From NCBI GenBank assembly GCA_964550025.1, contig CAZJYI010000088.1, forward strand, positions 1 to 46,373: DNA of 46,373 nt. Reading direction: 5' to 3'. This DNA comes from CAZJYI01 sp964550025. GTDB taxonomy: Bacteria > Verrucomicrobiota > Kiritimatiellia > UBA8416 > CAYOBW01. The notes beneath the pieces are model-generated. The model saw only the letters and a program-made list of their open reading frames with translations, was not told the origin of the DNA and made no database searches. A program made the position numbers and the translations under genes. Shown piece by piece: positions 26,601 to 34,564 of this stretch. Position 1 is the first letter of the stretch. Each line of letters starts with the position of its first letter.

Positions 26601-26703
26601 GCGCCATTGGCGACGGGCTGTTCGTCCACACGTAGTGGGTGTCGGCCGGCGCCGTGACGCACGTCAACCCGAGCGAGACCGTAATGATGCGAAGCGTCCT
26701 CAC
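23611..26703 (-). CDS. Secreted right-handed beta-helix protein with PKD domain (paralogue of the next gene)
   Basis: The 1030-residue product has a signal peptide (MRTLRIITVSLGLTCVTAPA) and then the same layout as its neighbour: DTHYVWTNSPSP, a beta-helix of NNCTISGNSA-GGG repeats, a PKD-like domain (WSFGDGTTATNEPFTSHAW), a second beta-helix and a DLDGVPRPLDGDADG...DMGCYEF end. Instead of a dockerin it carries an acidic calcium-binding stretch (GDSDGDLMTDGFEIDYALDP, then PTDPADQSGNADNDPRNN) and an FYRMDVALP tail of the kind shared with two other proteins here. The start is GTG at 26703; no in-frame ATG lies close upstream and the ribosome-binding site is weak. The gene is first in the cluster and divergent from the 721-residue beta-helix gene. 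Confidence 0.82.
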   Translation of the reverse strand: MRTLRIITVSLGLTCVTAPADTHYVWTNSPSPMAPFTSWETAAHVIQDAVDAATNGDTVLVTNGVYYGSTRVTPGYLLRNRLVVTSDIAIRSVNGAEHTSIVGQGPLGDDAVRCVYMSAGVLSGFTLTNGHTRTSGHYAEDLSGGGAHALGATLNDCTISGNSAEARGGGTFEGTLNNCTISGNSAGASGGGAGQGSGGTLNNCTISGKTAGENGGGMWQNSEGTLNNCAISGNRAGDEGGGTWHYRGASVNNCTISGNSACRRGGGSYAHGGTFNNCILYHNTAVYEQNYGGGHWGLALNYSCTTPRPGGEGNITDEPMLASASHLSSASPCISVGSYTDSRGTDIDGEAWLNPPCMGCDQVAPGAVTGLLSVAISAEGPQVVTRFASSFRANIAGRVTWSTWSFGDGTTATNEPFTSHAWNEPGQYPVVLRVRNETYPAGVAATVVVSVVEQPTRYVNPGNPAPRYPYGSWPDAATNIQDAIDACRFLGERVLVTNGIYDSGGVATPGGLLTSRIVVDKPLEIRSVGGPKQTFIVGAESSRGGNGGDAVRCVYMNGGVLSGFTLTNGHTRTTGSSGKDRSGGGAYALGSVLDKCELIGNSADFDGGGAYLGTLSNCTIIGNAATWHGGGASYGMLDNCTLTANEADTSSDEGRGGGAADCTLTHCVISGNLAGRHGGGAYRCTLNSCTISGNRVGYMDLGHGGGVSFGTLSNCAVAGNRAVEAGGGAYRATLNNCAINGNSVVGTGSHGGGAADCTLNNCVVAGNRAVEAGGGAYGGMLNHCTITDNSAVGTWSYGGGTHGGTLGNCIVYFNTAVHGPDRYGGTLAYCCTPLDAGGTGNTTNDPRFVDAVAGDYHLSARSPCIDAGGDLVALASDLDGVPRPLDGDADGTNTVDMGCYEFVDRSGDSDGDLMTDGFEIDYALDPTDPADQSGNADNDPRNNREEFIALTDPRDPTDFFRIAAISNNAPLTVYFESASNRVYALYGRSSLTSGHWVPITERAGRGGSDQMADTNRPPRGPFYRMDVALP

Positions 26704-26844
26704 GAAGTCCCATGCTATGCAGCCCCCGGCATCCAGTCAACGTGCAATGGGCTCCCGGCCCCCAGGAAGCACTTGTGGTCGCGTCGTTCGGACGGTATCA
26801 TCGCTGGGAAGGTGTGGCTCCAGCGTCAGGAAGGGAATATCGCC

Positions 26845-29010
26845 GTGCGTGTTTCATCCGTGCATCGCGTTGCCGGGAAGGTGTTGGTCGGGCTTGTGTG
26901 GGTGTGGGCAATCCCGGCGTGCGTGGGTCAGACGCTCCGCGTGGTTCCCACGTACAACAACCTGGGCATCGAGTTGACGTTTGCCTCGGCGCCCCCGGCG
27001 GGAACGGCCGTCGCCGTCGGTGTCAGGGAGGCGGCAAGCGCGGGGCCGTACAGAACCGTGCAGCCGTTGTGCCGTATCGAGGATGCCCGGTTTGCCGGCA
27101 GTGTTTTCTGCCTGGAGTCAGGTGTGCCGTACGCGTTGGAGCTTACCTCCGCGGCACTGGGTTCGCCGCTTCTCGCGCAGACGCGGACGCGTATCGATGA
27201 GGTAATCGAACCCGCCGGCCGTACCTACCACGTGGCCCCGGACGGCGACGACGGCCATGGCGGGCTGAGCCGTGCCACGGCCTTCGCGACGCTTGCGCAC
27301 GCCCTTGACGCCGTCACGGCCGGTGACCGCATACGGATGCACACCGGACGCTACTACGAGGGCGATATCGAAGTCTACGCCGGGCGTTCGGGCACGCCCA
27401 CTGCCCCCATCCTGATCGAGAACGCACCGGGGGAACGCGTCGTTCTCGACGGCACCGACGTGGATTTTGACCCGCAGTGGACGGTTCACGACGCTGCCCG
27501 CGGCATCTACCGTTCGCCCTGCACACGGACACCCGACAAGGTCTACCTCAGCGGGGAACACCTCTTTCGGTTCCAGAGGTACGAGGATCTGCGGGACGCC
27601 CGCTGGGAACAGTCGACCGGCTGCTGCCTCGACGGGACGTGGCTGTACGTTCGCTTCCCGGGCGGCGCGGCGCCGGGCACGCACACGGTGACCATTCCAG
27701 GCTTCTCGACCGCCCTCACGCTCGGGGCTTCGCACTACCAGGTGCGCGGGCTCGAAATCTGTTACTACGGCTACGGCCCCTACCACCGCGGCATCTATCT
27801 GCAAAACGGATCGTCCAACCTCGTGGAGCGGTGCGCGTTTCACCACAACGTGACTGGCGTGGCCCTCAAGCGCTCGGCCAACCACAATACGATCCAACAC
27901 TGCCGCTTTTCGGAGACGCCGCTGAGGGCATTCTCCTGGGCGGCGATCAAGCAGAACGGCGTCCAGTACGAGGCGGGCGGCGTGTACGTGTACGGCAGCG
28001 GCGAGGCAAACGAGGGTAACGTCGTGCGCTTCAACCTGTTTGAGGAGCTGTTCGACGGTTGCCACTTGTACCCGGACCACGGCGCGCCCACGCGGAACAT
28101 GGATTTCCACGACAACATCCTGCGGCGTTGCGGGGACGATGGCATCGAGACCGACGGCCTGGGCTCCAACGTCAGGATCTACAGCAACGTATTCGACCGC
28201 TTCCTGAGCGGCATCTCGCTGGCGCCGGCCCGCGTGGGCCCAACCTACATCATGCGCAACGTGTTGAGCGGCTGGCACGCGGTGGACGGCCACGACGGCA
28301 CCACCTACGAGGGCTATCCGTTCAAGTTCAACCACGGCATGGGCGGGACCACGAGCTGGGTGTTTCTCTACCACAACACCTGCTACACCGATGAGCCGGA
28401 ACAGGACGCATTCATGTTCAAGAACTACAGCGACTGGACGAACATCGTCTCGCGTAACAACATCTACGCCGGAACGCATTTCGCGCTCAGCACCTGGAGC
28501 GACCCGGGGAGCATCGACTTCGATTATGATAACCTCTTCACCACGGACCCCTCGCGCTTTGTCGATTGGGACGGGACACGCTATGGCGACCTCGCCGCCT
28601 TCTCCGCCGGAACGGGACACGAGATCCATGGCGTTTCGGTGGAACCGCGCTTCAGGGGCGAGGCCTACCGCGACTTCCGGCTGCGGGCAGACAGCCCCCT
28701 CGTGGACCGCGGCGTGCACCTACCGGGGGTTAACGACGACTTCATCGGCCGCGCCCCGGACATCGGCGCGCTCGAGTTCCGGCACGCGGCCACCGGCGTC
28801 GGCCTCTCGAACGGGCAGGTCATGAGCCGCTGGGACACCGTCAGCGGCTGCGTCTACCGGCTGGAAGGCCGGGGAGCACTGCGGAGCGGCGCGTGGGGAG
28901 ACGCGGGCCCCGTGGAAACCGCGCGCACGCACACCCTCGAAATGCCACTGCCCGCCTCGACCGAGAGTGCCGTCTTCTACCGCCTGATACAGGTGGACGG
29001 TAGTCGGTGA
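26845..29010 (+). CDS. Secreted right-handed parallel beta-helix protein (DUF1565/pectate-lyase-like)
   Basis: The 721-residue protein begins with a signal peptide (VLVGLVWVWAIPACVG) and an N-terminal beta domain of about 100 residues. From AGRTYHVAPDGDDGHGG it becomes a parallel beta-helix: RIRMHTGRYYEGDIEV, IENAPGERVVLDG, then coils such as NLVERCAFHHNVTGVALKRS, RNMDFHDNILRRCGDDGIET and VRIYSNVFDRFLSG. It ends with APDIGALEF and a C-terminal YRLEGRGAL...FYRLIQVDG domain. The fold is that of pectate lyases and related polysaccharide enzymes; catalytic residues are not certain. The frame is open leftward to 25891, but that part is antisense to the neighbour; GTG at 26845 with AGGAAGGGA nine bases upstream is the likely start. 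Confidence 0.85.
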   Translation: MRVSSVHRVAGKVLVGLVWVWAIPACVGQTLRVVPTYNNLGIELTFASAPPAGTAVAVGVREAASAGPYRTVQPLCRIEDARFAGSVFCLESGVPYALELTSAALGSPLLAQTRTRIDEVIEPAGRTYHVAPDGDDGHGGLSRATAFATLAHALDAVTAGDRIRMHTGRYYEGDIEVYAGRSGTPTAPILIENAPGERVVLDGTDVDFDPQWTVHDAARGIYRSPCTRTPDKVYLSGEHLFRFQRYEDLRDARWEQSTGCCLDGTWLYVRFPGGAAPGTHTVTIPGFSTALTLGASHYQVRGLEICYYGYGPYHRGIYLQNGSSNLVERCAFHHNVTGVALKRSANHNTIQHCRFSETPLRAFSWAAIKQNGVQYEAGGVYVYGSGEANEGNVVRFNLFEELFDGCHLYPDHGAPTRNMDFHDNILRRCGDDGIETDGLGSNVRIYSNVFDRFLSGISLAPARVGPTYIMRNVLSGWHAVDGHDGTTYEGYPFKFNHGMGGTTSWVFLYHNTCYTDEPEQDAFMFKNYSDWTNIVSRNNIYAGTHFALSTWSDPGSIDFDYDNLFTTDPSRFVDWDGTRYGDLAAFSAGTGHEIHGVSVEPRFRGEAYRDFRLRADSPLVDRGVHLPGVNDDFIGRAPDIGALEFRHAATGVGLSNGQVMSRWDTVSGCVYRLEGRGALRSGAWGDAGPVETARTHTLEMPLPASTESAVFYRLIQVDGSR

Positions 29011-29077
29011 CCGATCGTCCCCCCCTCAAATGCAGTCTTTCGCCGCTCCTACTCGCACTCGGAAGAGCGCGGGAGAA

Positions 29078-29187
29078 TGTTGAATATTGAATCTTGAATA
29101 CCGAATGTCGAAGTGAGAGGGCGAAGCGCACGCCCGGAAACCGGTCTCCCACTTCAGCATTCAGCATTCAGTGTTCAGCATTCGACA
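29078..29187. repeat. Inverted arrays of 7-base repeats
   Basis: Five 7-base units (TGTTGAA, TATTGAA, TCTTGAA, TACCGAA, TGTCGAA) run from 29078 to 29112. Five units of TTCAGCA type run from 29153 to 29187 and are their approximate inverse complement. Together they form an imperfect 40-base inverted repeat (29076-29115 with 29150-29189). It lies downstream of two convergent genes and could also end transcription. Confidence 0.8.
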
Positions 29188-29221
29188 TTTCCCCCTCCCG
29201 AATGATGATTCGGCACTTCCC

Positions 29222-29893
29222 TCAAATCCACCCGCGCAGTTTGTAGACGATCATGGCGCACCATTCGCGGAGGTACTCGATCCAGAGGCGCTGGTTGCTC
29301 CAGAAGCCGTAGCGCATGCGCGTCAACCCGCCGAGGTCCGCTTCCGCGCCGACGGCGTACGCGGCGAAGCCGCTCGCGCGCTCGAAGCCTTCCTTGCGAA
29401 AACAGAGCAATGATCGACGGATGTGCGACGGCGAAGTGACAATGGCCATCGACTGCTGTTGCCCGCCGTCGCCCAGCATGTTCCGGATGTTCACCGCCTG
29501 TTCGTGCGTATTGCGTCCCTCGTGTTCCATGCGGATGGTCTCGGGCGGGACGCCGCGCATCACCAGCTCGTCTCGCATGCGGCCGACACTGAGATCCTCA
29601 GGGGCGCCGTCGGCAGGCAGGGCCACGATCAACCTCGCGGCGGGATGGCGCCTCGCAAGCTGCGCGGCGTGGTAGGTGCGAATCAGGCCGGTTTCACTCG
29701 GTATTCCACCCCCGCCCAGTACGACGATGACCGCGGGGTCTCCGTGTGTGGCTTCGTTGACCCCGATCATCCAGCGGACGATCGGCCCGGGGATACCAAG
29801 CAGCCCCACGGCAAGCTGCAGGGCCAGCGCGGCGGCCGCTCCGATCAGGGCGCAGCGGCCTGCCAAGAGAGCCAAACGACGAACACGTTTCAT
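29222..29893 (-). CDS. YdcF/SanA family (DUF218) membrane-anchored protein
   Basis: This 223-residue protein has one N-terminal membrane segment (LIGAAAALALQLAVGLLGI) and a DUF218 domain: AVIVVLGGGGIPSETG, EGRNTHEQAVNIRNML with the conserved E-x2-NT-x-E pattern, and VTSPSHIRRSLLCFRKEGF. Relatives in Escherichia coli (YdcF, SanA) are linked with envelope integrity, but the reaction is unknown. The domain should face the periplasm. It is the last of three minus-strand genes (permease, lipoprotein, YdcF) with gaps of 77 and 41 bases, which may be one operon. The ATG at 29893 starts the positively charged MKRVRR leader. Confidence 0.85.
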   Translation of the reverse strand: MKRVRRLALLAGRCALIGAAAALALQLAVGLLGIPGPIVRWMIGVNEATHGDPAVIVVLGGGGIPSETGLIRTYHAAQLARRHPAARLIVALPADGAPEDLSVGRMRDELVMRGVPPETIRMEHEGRNTHEQAVNIRNMLGDGGQQQSMAIVTSPSHIRRSLLCFRKEGFERASGFAAYAVGAEADLGGLTRMRYGFWSNQRLWIEYLREWCAMIVYKLRGWI

Positions 29894-29934
29894 GCGGATT
29901 CCGTGGAACCGTTACCGACCGAGTACGCGAGTGA

Positions 29935-30396
29935 TTACTCGTACGAGGTCAGACCGGGTATGCCGACCGACCCTTCCCAGCTCTGAACCGTATTCCAGGG
30001 CTGGGGGTCGCTGTCCGTTTTGAGGTCGGGCAGCACATAGACCTTCACCTGCTGCTCTTCGTCCACCTCGAAAAACACGCGGCCCCGGAAACGTCTCGTC
30101 ACGCCTTTGCCGATCCTGGCCTCACGCGACACAGCACTCCCGTCGGGTGAGACCCATGCCAGCAGTGCCCGGCGGGGAACCGGCGGCTGTAGCGGCCGAT
30201 AGTTGACGATGGCCTTGGGAGGAATGCTCGGCGAACTGTAGTCCAGGCTGTCGCCAACCTTGAGGGACACCTGCCTCAGCGGCGTCTCCCCCACGTTGCT
30301 GACGGCGAACTGACACCGCGGTCCCGTCGAAACACAGCCGCTCAATAGGGCCACGGCGAACAGGGCGCCGCAGAGGGGCTTCAGGTTCTTCTTCAT
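29935..30396 (-). CDS. Small lipoprotein (YcfL-like)
   Basis: The 153-residue product has a lipoprotein signal with lipobox LLSGC at residues 18-22. The mature part has strands such as CQFAVSNVGETPLRQVSLKV and YVLPDLKTDSDPQPWNTVQSW. It is about the size and shape of DUF1425/YcfL-type lipoproteins, though I hold that only loosely. The frame continues to 31113 upstream, but that region is the permease gene in another frame; the ATG at 30396 has AAGGA nine bases upstream. It should be anchored in the outer or inner membrane. Confidence 0.7.
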   Translation of the reverse strand: MKKNLKPLCGALFAVALLSGCVSTGPRCQFAVSNVGETPLRQVSLKVGDSLDYSSPSIPPKAIVNYRPLQPPVPRRALLAWVSPDGSAVSREARIGKGVTRRFRGRVFFEVDEEQQVKVYVLPDLKTDSDPQPWNTVQSWEGSVGIPGLTSYE

Positions 30397-30473
30397 GTTG
30401 CAGGTCCTTTCCTGTGAACGCCAACATCCTATGTCAGCATCACCGGAGAGTTCAAGGGCCGAAGACGCCTGCG

Positions 30474-31463
30474 CTACTTCACCTCCGCCCGCCGGAAAGA
30501 GAGGATGCCCAGGCAGATGACCGCGGCGCCGTAGGTGACGGCGTACAGGAGAGCGTTGGCAAGGTACGGCCAGGGCACCGTGCCCCCTTTGCGCAGGGCA
30601 TCGGAGACCCAGAAATGCTGCCAGTTTGGGATCACGGCGTGCAGTAGGGCGCAGACGGATGAGGTTGCTGCATGGCGCCCGAAGAGGTGATCGGACATCA
30701 GTCCGATCACGAACACGATGCAGCAGATGGTCAATGTGGGCGCGGTTGTGAGTCGCGTCGACAGGCCGAGCGCGATGGCGGCCAACACGAGCAGCGCCTG
30801 CATCAGGAGCAAACTGACCGGCACAATGCGCCACTGAACGCGCGTGTCGAACGGGGCGAAACGGCCCGCGCGATCGAAAAAGCCGCACGCCAGAAGTGTG
30901 GCGAGCAACGCGATCACGAGGAACCAGAACGCCAGTCCCCGGAAGGGGCGGCGCGTGCGGAAGCTCAGGAAGGCGGCCGCCAGGTATGCGGCAGCGGGGG
31001 CGAAGAGCAGCATCACGCCGGTTTGCGAATCCATGATGTACCCGACCAGCCCCGGGGTGCTCAAGAACCGGATCGAGACCCGTTCGCTCACCAGCGTAGC
31101 AACGCCGGCACATGTCGAGAACGCCATCACGACCGCGGCTATCCCGGCGTACTTTGCAAGGAAGAAGAGCTCACGGCTCACGGGTTTGCTCAGGACGGTC
31201 GCGGCCGTGCCGCGGCGCATCTCCCCCGAAAGCGAGGTGCAGGCGGCGTATCCCGCGATGAACACGCCGAAGACGAAGTGCAACGCCAATCCGCTGTTGC
31301 GGACGAGTTTGCCGTCCTCGCCGAAGTCATGCATCTGGACCAGGGGTACCGTTGCCGTGAGAACGACGCAAGCCGTAGTCAGAAGCAGGCAGATCGGCTG
31401 ACGGAGGTTCTCGACCGCCGTCAGCCGCGCCAGCACGAGGAACTGTCTTGTCCTACGCCACAT
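30474..31463 (-). CDS. ABC-2 type transport permease
   Basis: The 329-residue membrane protein has about seven hydrophobic helices, starting with ICLLLTTACVVLTATVPLV, and the cytoplasmic motif EMRRGTAATVLSKPVSRELFFLAKY after the second helix, which is typical of ABC-2 permeases (GTLE-type loop, here GTAATVLSKPVSR). The extended loop between helices 6 and 7 includes HAVIPNWQHFWVSDAL. ABC-2 permeases work with a separate ATPase, which is not seen nearby. The ATG at 31463 was chosen because the stretch before it is outside the first helix and sits within low-complexity DNA. Substrate unknown. Confidence 0.78.
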   Translation of the reverse strand: MWRRTRQFLVLARLTAVENLRQPICLLLTTACVVLTATVPLVQMHDFGEDGKLVRNSGLALHFVFGVFIAGYAACTSLSGEMRRGTAATVLSKPVSRELFFLAKYAGIAAVVMAFSTCAGVATLVSERVSIRFLSTPGLVGYIMDSQTGVMLLFAPAAAYLAAAFLSFRTRRPFRGLAFWFLVIALLATLLACGFFDRAGRFAPFDTRVQWRIVPVSLLLMQALLVLAAIALGLSTRLTTAPTLTICCIVFVIGLMSDHLFGRHAATSSVCALLHAVIPNWQHFWVSDALRKGGTVPWPYLANALLYAVTYGAAVICLGILSFRRAEVK

Positions 31464-31502
31464 TGCGCGACCAGTGTAACGCGAGGGGGCGCCATGAGAC
31501 AA

Positions 31503-31579
31503 GTGATCAGTGGCCAGTGATCAGTTATCAGTGATCAGTTATCAGTTATCAGTGACCCGTTATCCGTTATCGGTCATCG
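31503..31579. repeat. Array of eleven 7-base repeats
   Basis: Eleven units of consensus GTKATCA run without a gap (GTGATCA, GTGGCCA, GTGATCA, GTTATCA and so on to GTCATCG). The first seven are nearly identical, the last four degenerate. The array lies between the divergent-free ends of pnp and the permease start and has no coding potential. Confidence 0.85.
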
Positions 31580-31649
31580 TTGAGGCACTGCCCCTCCGAG
31601 GACACTGATTGCCGGCAGCCGGCCACCGATATCCATCCCGCTCGGGCCA

Positions 31650-34085
31650 TCAGCCCTGGTCGCCGTCACCCGCATCGTCCACATCGTGCAGGGCCGCCTT
31701 ACGGCTGAGTTTCACGCGCCCTTTGTCGTCGATACCGATGCACTTGACGCGCATTGTGTCGCCGACCTCACAGACGTCCTCGACCCGCCTGACGCGGAAG
31801 TCGGCCAACTCGCTGATATGTACCAACCCGTCCTTTCCAGGAAAGACCTGGACGAACGCACCGAAGTCACGAATGGACACTACAGGTCCCTCGTAGGTCT
31901 CGCCTACCTCGATTCTACGCTCGGGGGCCGCGGGCGCCTCGCCCTCGGTGGCCCCGCGGCGGTCCGCATCACCGCGGCCCGCATCGTCGCGCGGTCCGTC
32001 CTTCTCGCGCATGGCATCCTTGCGGCTGAGCTTGACGCGGCCACGGTCGTCGATACCGATGCACTTGACCCACATCTGTTCGCCGACCTGGCAGATGTCT
32101 TCGACCTTCTCCACACGGAAATCGGCAAGCTGGCTGACGTGCACCAGGCCGTCCTTGCCCGGCAGCACTTCGACAAACGCGCCGAAATCGCGGATAGAGA
32201 CAACCGTTCCGTTGTAGATCTCACCTTCTTCGACTTCGGCCGTGACCATTTCGACTTCGCGCACGGCGGTTTCCAGCGCCTCCGCGTCGGCGGCAAAGAT
32301 GTTGACCGTGCCGTCCTCCTCGATATCGATCTGGGCGCCCGACATTTCGGTGATGCGGCGGATGTTCTTGCCTCCCGGGCCGATCAGCTCGCCGATCTTG
32401 TCGACCGGAATGCTCACAGTGTGGATGCGCGGGGCGTAGGGCGAGAGCTCGGCACGCGGTTCCGGAATGGCCTCGCACATCACGTCGAGGATACGCAGGC
32501 GCGCGTCCTTGGCCTTGGCGAAAGCGCCTGTCACGAGATCCCAGGGCAGCCCGGTGATTTTCAGGTCGACCTGAAAGCCGGTGATGCCGTCGCGCGTGCC
32601 GGCGACCTTGAAGTCCATATCGCCGCAATGGTCCTCGGTGCCGATGATGTCGGTAACGAGCTCGGACTTGTCTTCTCCCTTGAAAAGCCCGATAGAGATA
32701 CCGGCCACGGGTTTCGTGATCGGCACGCCGGCGTCCATCATTGCGAGGGTGCCGACACAGATACTCGCCATGGACGAGGAACCGTTGCAGCCCATAATGT
32801 CCGAGACAATCCGGAGCGTGTAGGGGTAATCCTCCGGGAGTACGGGCAGGAGAGAGCGTTCGGCCAGGGCACCGTGTCCTACCTCGCGCCTGCCCGTGAA
32901 GCCGAGACGACCGACCTCACCAACGCTGTAGGGCGGGAAGTTGTAATGCATCATGAACGGCTTCTCGGCCACGCCGCCGGTGACGGCGTCGAGGTTCTGC
33001 TTGTCGGACTTCGTTCCCAGCGTAACCGTGCCCAGGGCCTGCGTTTCGCCGCGCTGGAAGATGGCCGACCCGTGCGGGCGCGGCAGAACGCCGACCATGG
33101 CCGACAGAGGCCGGAGGTCATCGAAACCGCGCCCGTCGATGCGAATGCCCTTCTCAAGAGCGTTCTTCCTGACGATATCAATCTCGAGATCGTCGAAAGC
33201 GGCCCGGAAGGCCTCGTCGGCCATCTCCGGCATCTGCTCGAGGAGCTGTTCATGAAGGCTCTTCTTGATGTCGCCGAGACGGTCCTGGCGCTCGTGCTTG
33301 TCCGCGATCACAAGGGCTTCGGCCATCTGGTCCGTGCCCGCGTCCCGCAGGGCACGCAGAACCGTGTCATCCTCTTCGACTGTCGCGATGACTTTGTCCT
33401 GCAGACCCAGCTTGCGCCGGAGCTCGAGCTGTGCATCCACGATGCGCGTACAGATCTCCTGCGCAAACTGCATGGCCTTTACGAGCTCGTCCTCGCTGAT
33501 CTGCTGGCCGGTGCCCTCGATCATGAGGGGAAGCTCGCGCGACCCGGCATAGACCAGGTCGAGATCGCTGTTCTCGCGCTGGGCGTGGGTGGGGTTGGCG
33601 ACGAGCTCGCCGTCGACCCGTCCGACGCGTACGCCGGCAATCGGGCCGAGGAACGGGATCTCCGAGAGCGTCAGCGCGGCGCTCGAGGCCACGATGCTGA
33701 GCATGTCGGAGTCATTCTCGCCGTCGGCCGACAGCAGCATGTTGTTGATCTGAACGTCGTTGCGGTATCCCTTGGGGAACAGCGGCCGGATGGGGCGGTC
33801 GGTCAGGCGCGCGGTCAGGACCTCTTTCTCGCCCGGCCGGGCTTCGCGCTTGAAGAAGCCGCCGGGAAAGCGGCCGGCCGCATAGAACTTCTCGCGGTAC
33901 TCGACCTGGAGCGGGAAGTAGTCAATGCCCTCGCGCGGCTCCCTGGTACAGGTCACGGCCGAGAACAGCACGGTGTCTTCCATTCGAACGGTTACGGAAC
34001 CGGCAGCCTGCTGGGCCAGCAGACCGGCTTCAATGACGAGCTCTTTGTCGCCAACGGGTACGGATACGGATGTTGTGTTCTGCAT
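31650..34085 (-). CDS. pnp: Polyribonucleotide nucleotidyltransferase with two S1 domains
   Basis: This is PNPase, which degrades RNA 3' to 5' with phosphate. Two RNase PH cores are evident (RFPGGFFKREARPGEKEVLTAR in the first; RTGDTQALG-type QRGETQALGTVTLG and GRREVGHGALAERSLLPVLP in the second), followed by a KH domain (IGPGGKNIRRITE). The protein is 811 residues, against about 700 in most bacteria, because the S1 domain is present twice: VVSIRDFGAFVEVLPGKDGL and, after a charged linker, VVSIRDFGAFVQVFPGKDGL. The ATG at 34085 has AGAGGAAAG upstream; the open frame before it is not conserved. It follows rpsO by 147 bases and probably shares its promoter. Confidence 0.96.
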   Translation of the reverse strand: MQNTTSVSVPVGDKELVIEAGLLAQQAAGSVTVRMEDTVLFSAVTCTREPREGIDYFPLQVEYREKFYAAGRFPGGFFKREARPGEKEVLTARLTDRPIRPLFPKGYRNDVQINNMLLSADGENDSDMLSIVASSAALTLSEIPFLGPIAGVRVGRVDGELVANPTHAQRENSDLDLVYAGSRELPLMIEGTGQQISEDELVKAMQFAQEICTRIVDAQLELRRKLGLQDKVIATVEEDDTVLRALRDAGTDQMAEALVIADKHERQDRLGDIKKSLHEQLLEQMPEMADEAFRAAFDDLEIDIVRKNALEKGIRIDGRGFDDLRPLSAMVGVLPRPHGSAIFQRGETQALGTVTLGTKSDKQNLDAVTGGVAEKPFMMHYNFPPYSVGEVGRLGFTGRREVGHGALAERSLLPVLPEDYPYTLRIVSDIMGCNGSSSMASICVGTLAMMDAGVPITKPVAGISIGLFKGEDKSELVTDIIGTEDHCGDMDFKVAGTRDGITGFQVDLKITGLPWDLVTGAFAKAKDARLRILDVMCEAIPEPRAELSPYAPRIHTVSIPVDKIGELIGPGGKNIRRITEMSGAQIDIEEDGTVNIFAADAEALETAVREVEMVTAEVEEGEIYNGTVVSIRDFGAFVEVLPGKDGLVHVSQLADFRVEKVEDICQVGEQMWVKCIGIDDRGRVKLSRKDAMREKDGPRDDAGRGDADRRGATEGEAPAAPERRIEVGETYEGPVVSIRDFGAFVQVFPGKDGLVHISELADFRVRRVEDVCEVGDTMRVKCIGIDDKGRVKLSRKAALHDVDDAGDGDQG

Positions 34086-34232
34086 GTGTCTTTCCTCTTG
34101 GTGTTGATGAGGATCAGTCTGCTGCAAGGAGCATGGCAAGGTGTGGGCGGACGACGCACGTTGGCCGACACCTGGTGGGAGTAGGGCCAATGATAAACGA
34201 CAGGTCACGCGCCGTGCAGCGGGCAGGGCGTG

Positions 34233-34496
34233 CTAGCGTCTGATGTTCAGCTCCTTCAGGAGCCGGCGATAGTGCGCTTCGTCTTTCTTCTTCAGGTAGT
34301 TGAGTAGACGACGGCGGGCATTCACCATTTTGATGAGACCGAAGCGCGAACTATGATCCTTGCTGTGCTGCTTGAGGTGGTTGGTCAATAACTCGATCCG
34401 CTTGGTCAACACAGCTACCTGTACAGAGGAAGACCCCGTGTCACCTTCGTGCAACTGGAACTTCTTCTGAATCTCTTTTTTGTCGATTCGGCTCAT
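34233..34496 (-). CDS. rpsO: 30S ribosomal protein S15
   Basis: The 87-residue protein matches S15 over its full length: HEGDTGSSSVQVAVLTKRI, LKQHSKDHSSRFGL, RRRLLNYLKKKD, and the C-terminal YRRLLKELNIRR. S15 binds 16S rRNA helices 20-22 early in small-subunit assembly. The ATG at 34496 (MSRIDKKEI) is the normal start; the longer frame uses a GTG in the promoter region and adds 22 residues that no S15 has. It sits in the common ribF-rpsO-pnp order. Confidence 0.97.
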   Translation of the reverse strand: MSRIDKKEIQKKFQLHEGDTGSSSVQVAVLTKRIELLTNHLKQHSKDHSSRFGLIKMVNARRRLLNYLKKKDEAHYRRLLKELNIRR

Positions 34497-34564
34497 TGCC
34501 TTGACTGATCCCCTATCGCTTGTTTCTCTCTGTTTCTTCTTTCTCCTTTGTTCGTCCGGCACGG

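Noticed and set aside
25891..26844. Open frame extending the beta-helix gene 318 codons upstream
   Set aside because: It runs antisense through the repeats of the 1030-residue beta-helix gene, is low in complexity and lacks any signal peptide; GTG at 26845 has a good ribosome-binding site and a signal peptide follows.
27118..28719. Minus-strand frame of 533 codons
   Set aside because: Antisense to the 721-residue beta-helix protein, with Val/Ala/Arg-rich shadow composition and no domain.
31503..31579. CRISPR array
   Set aside because: Units are 7 bases without spacers, and no cas genes are near.
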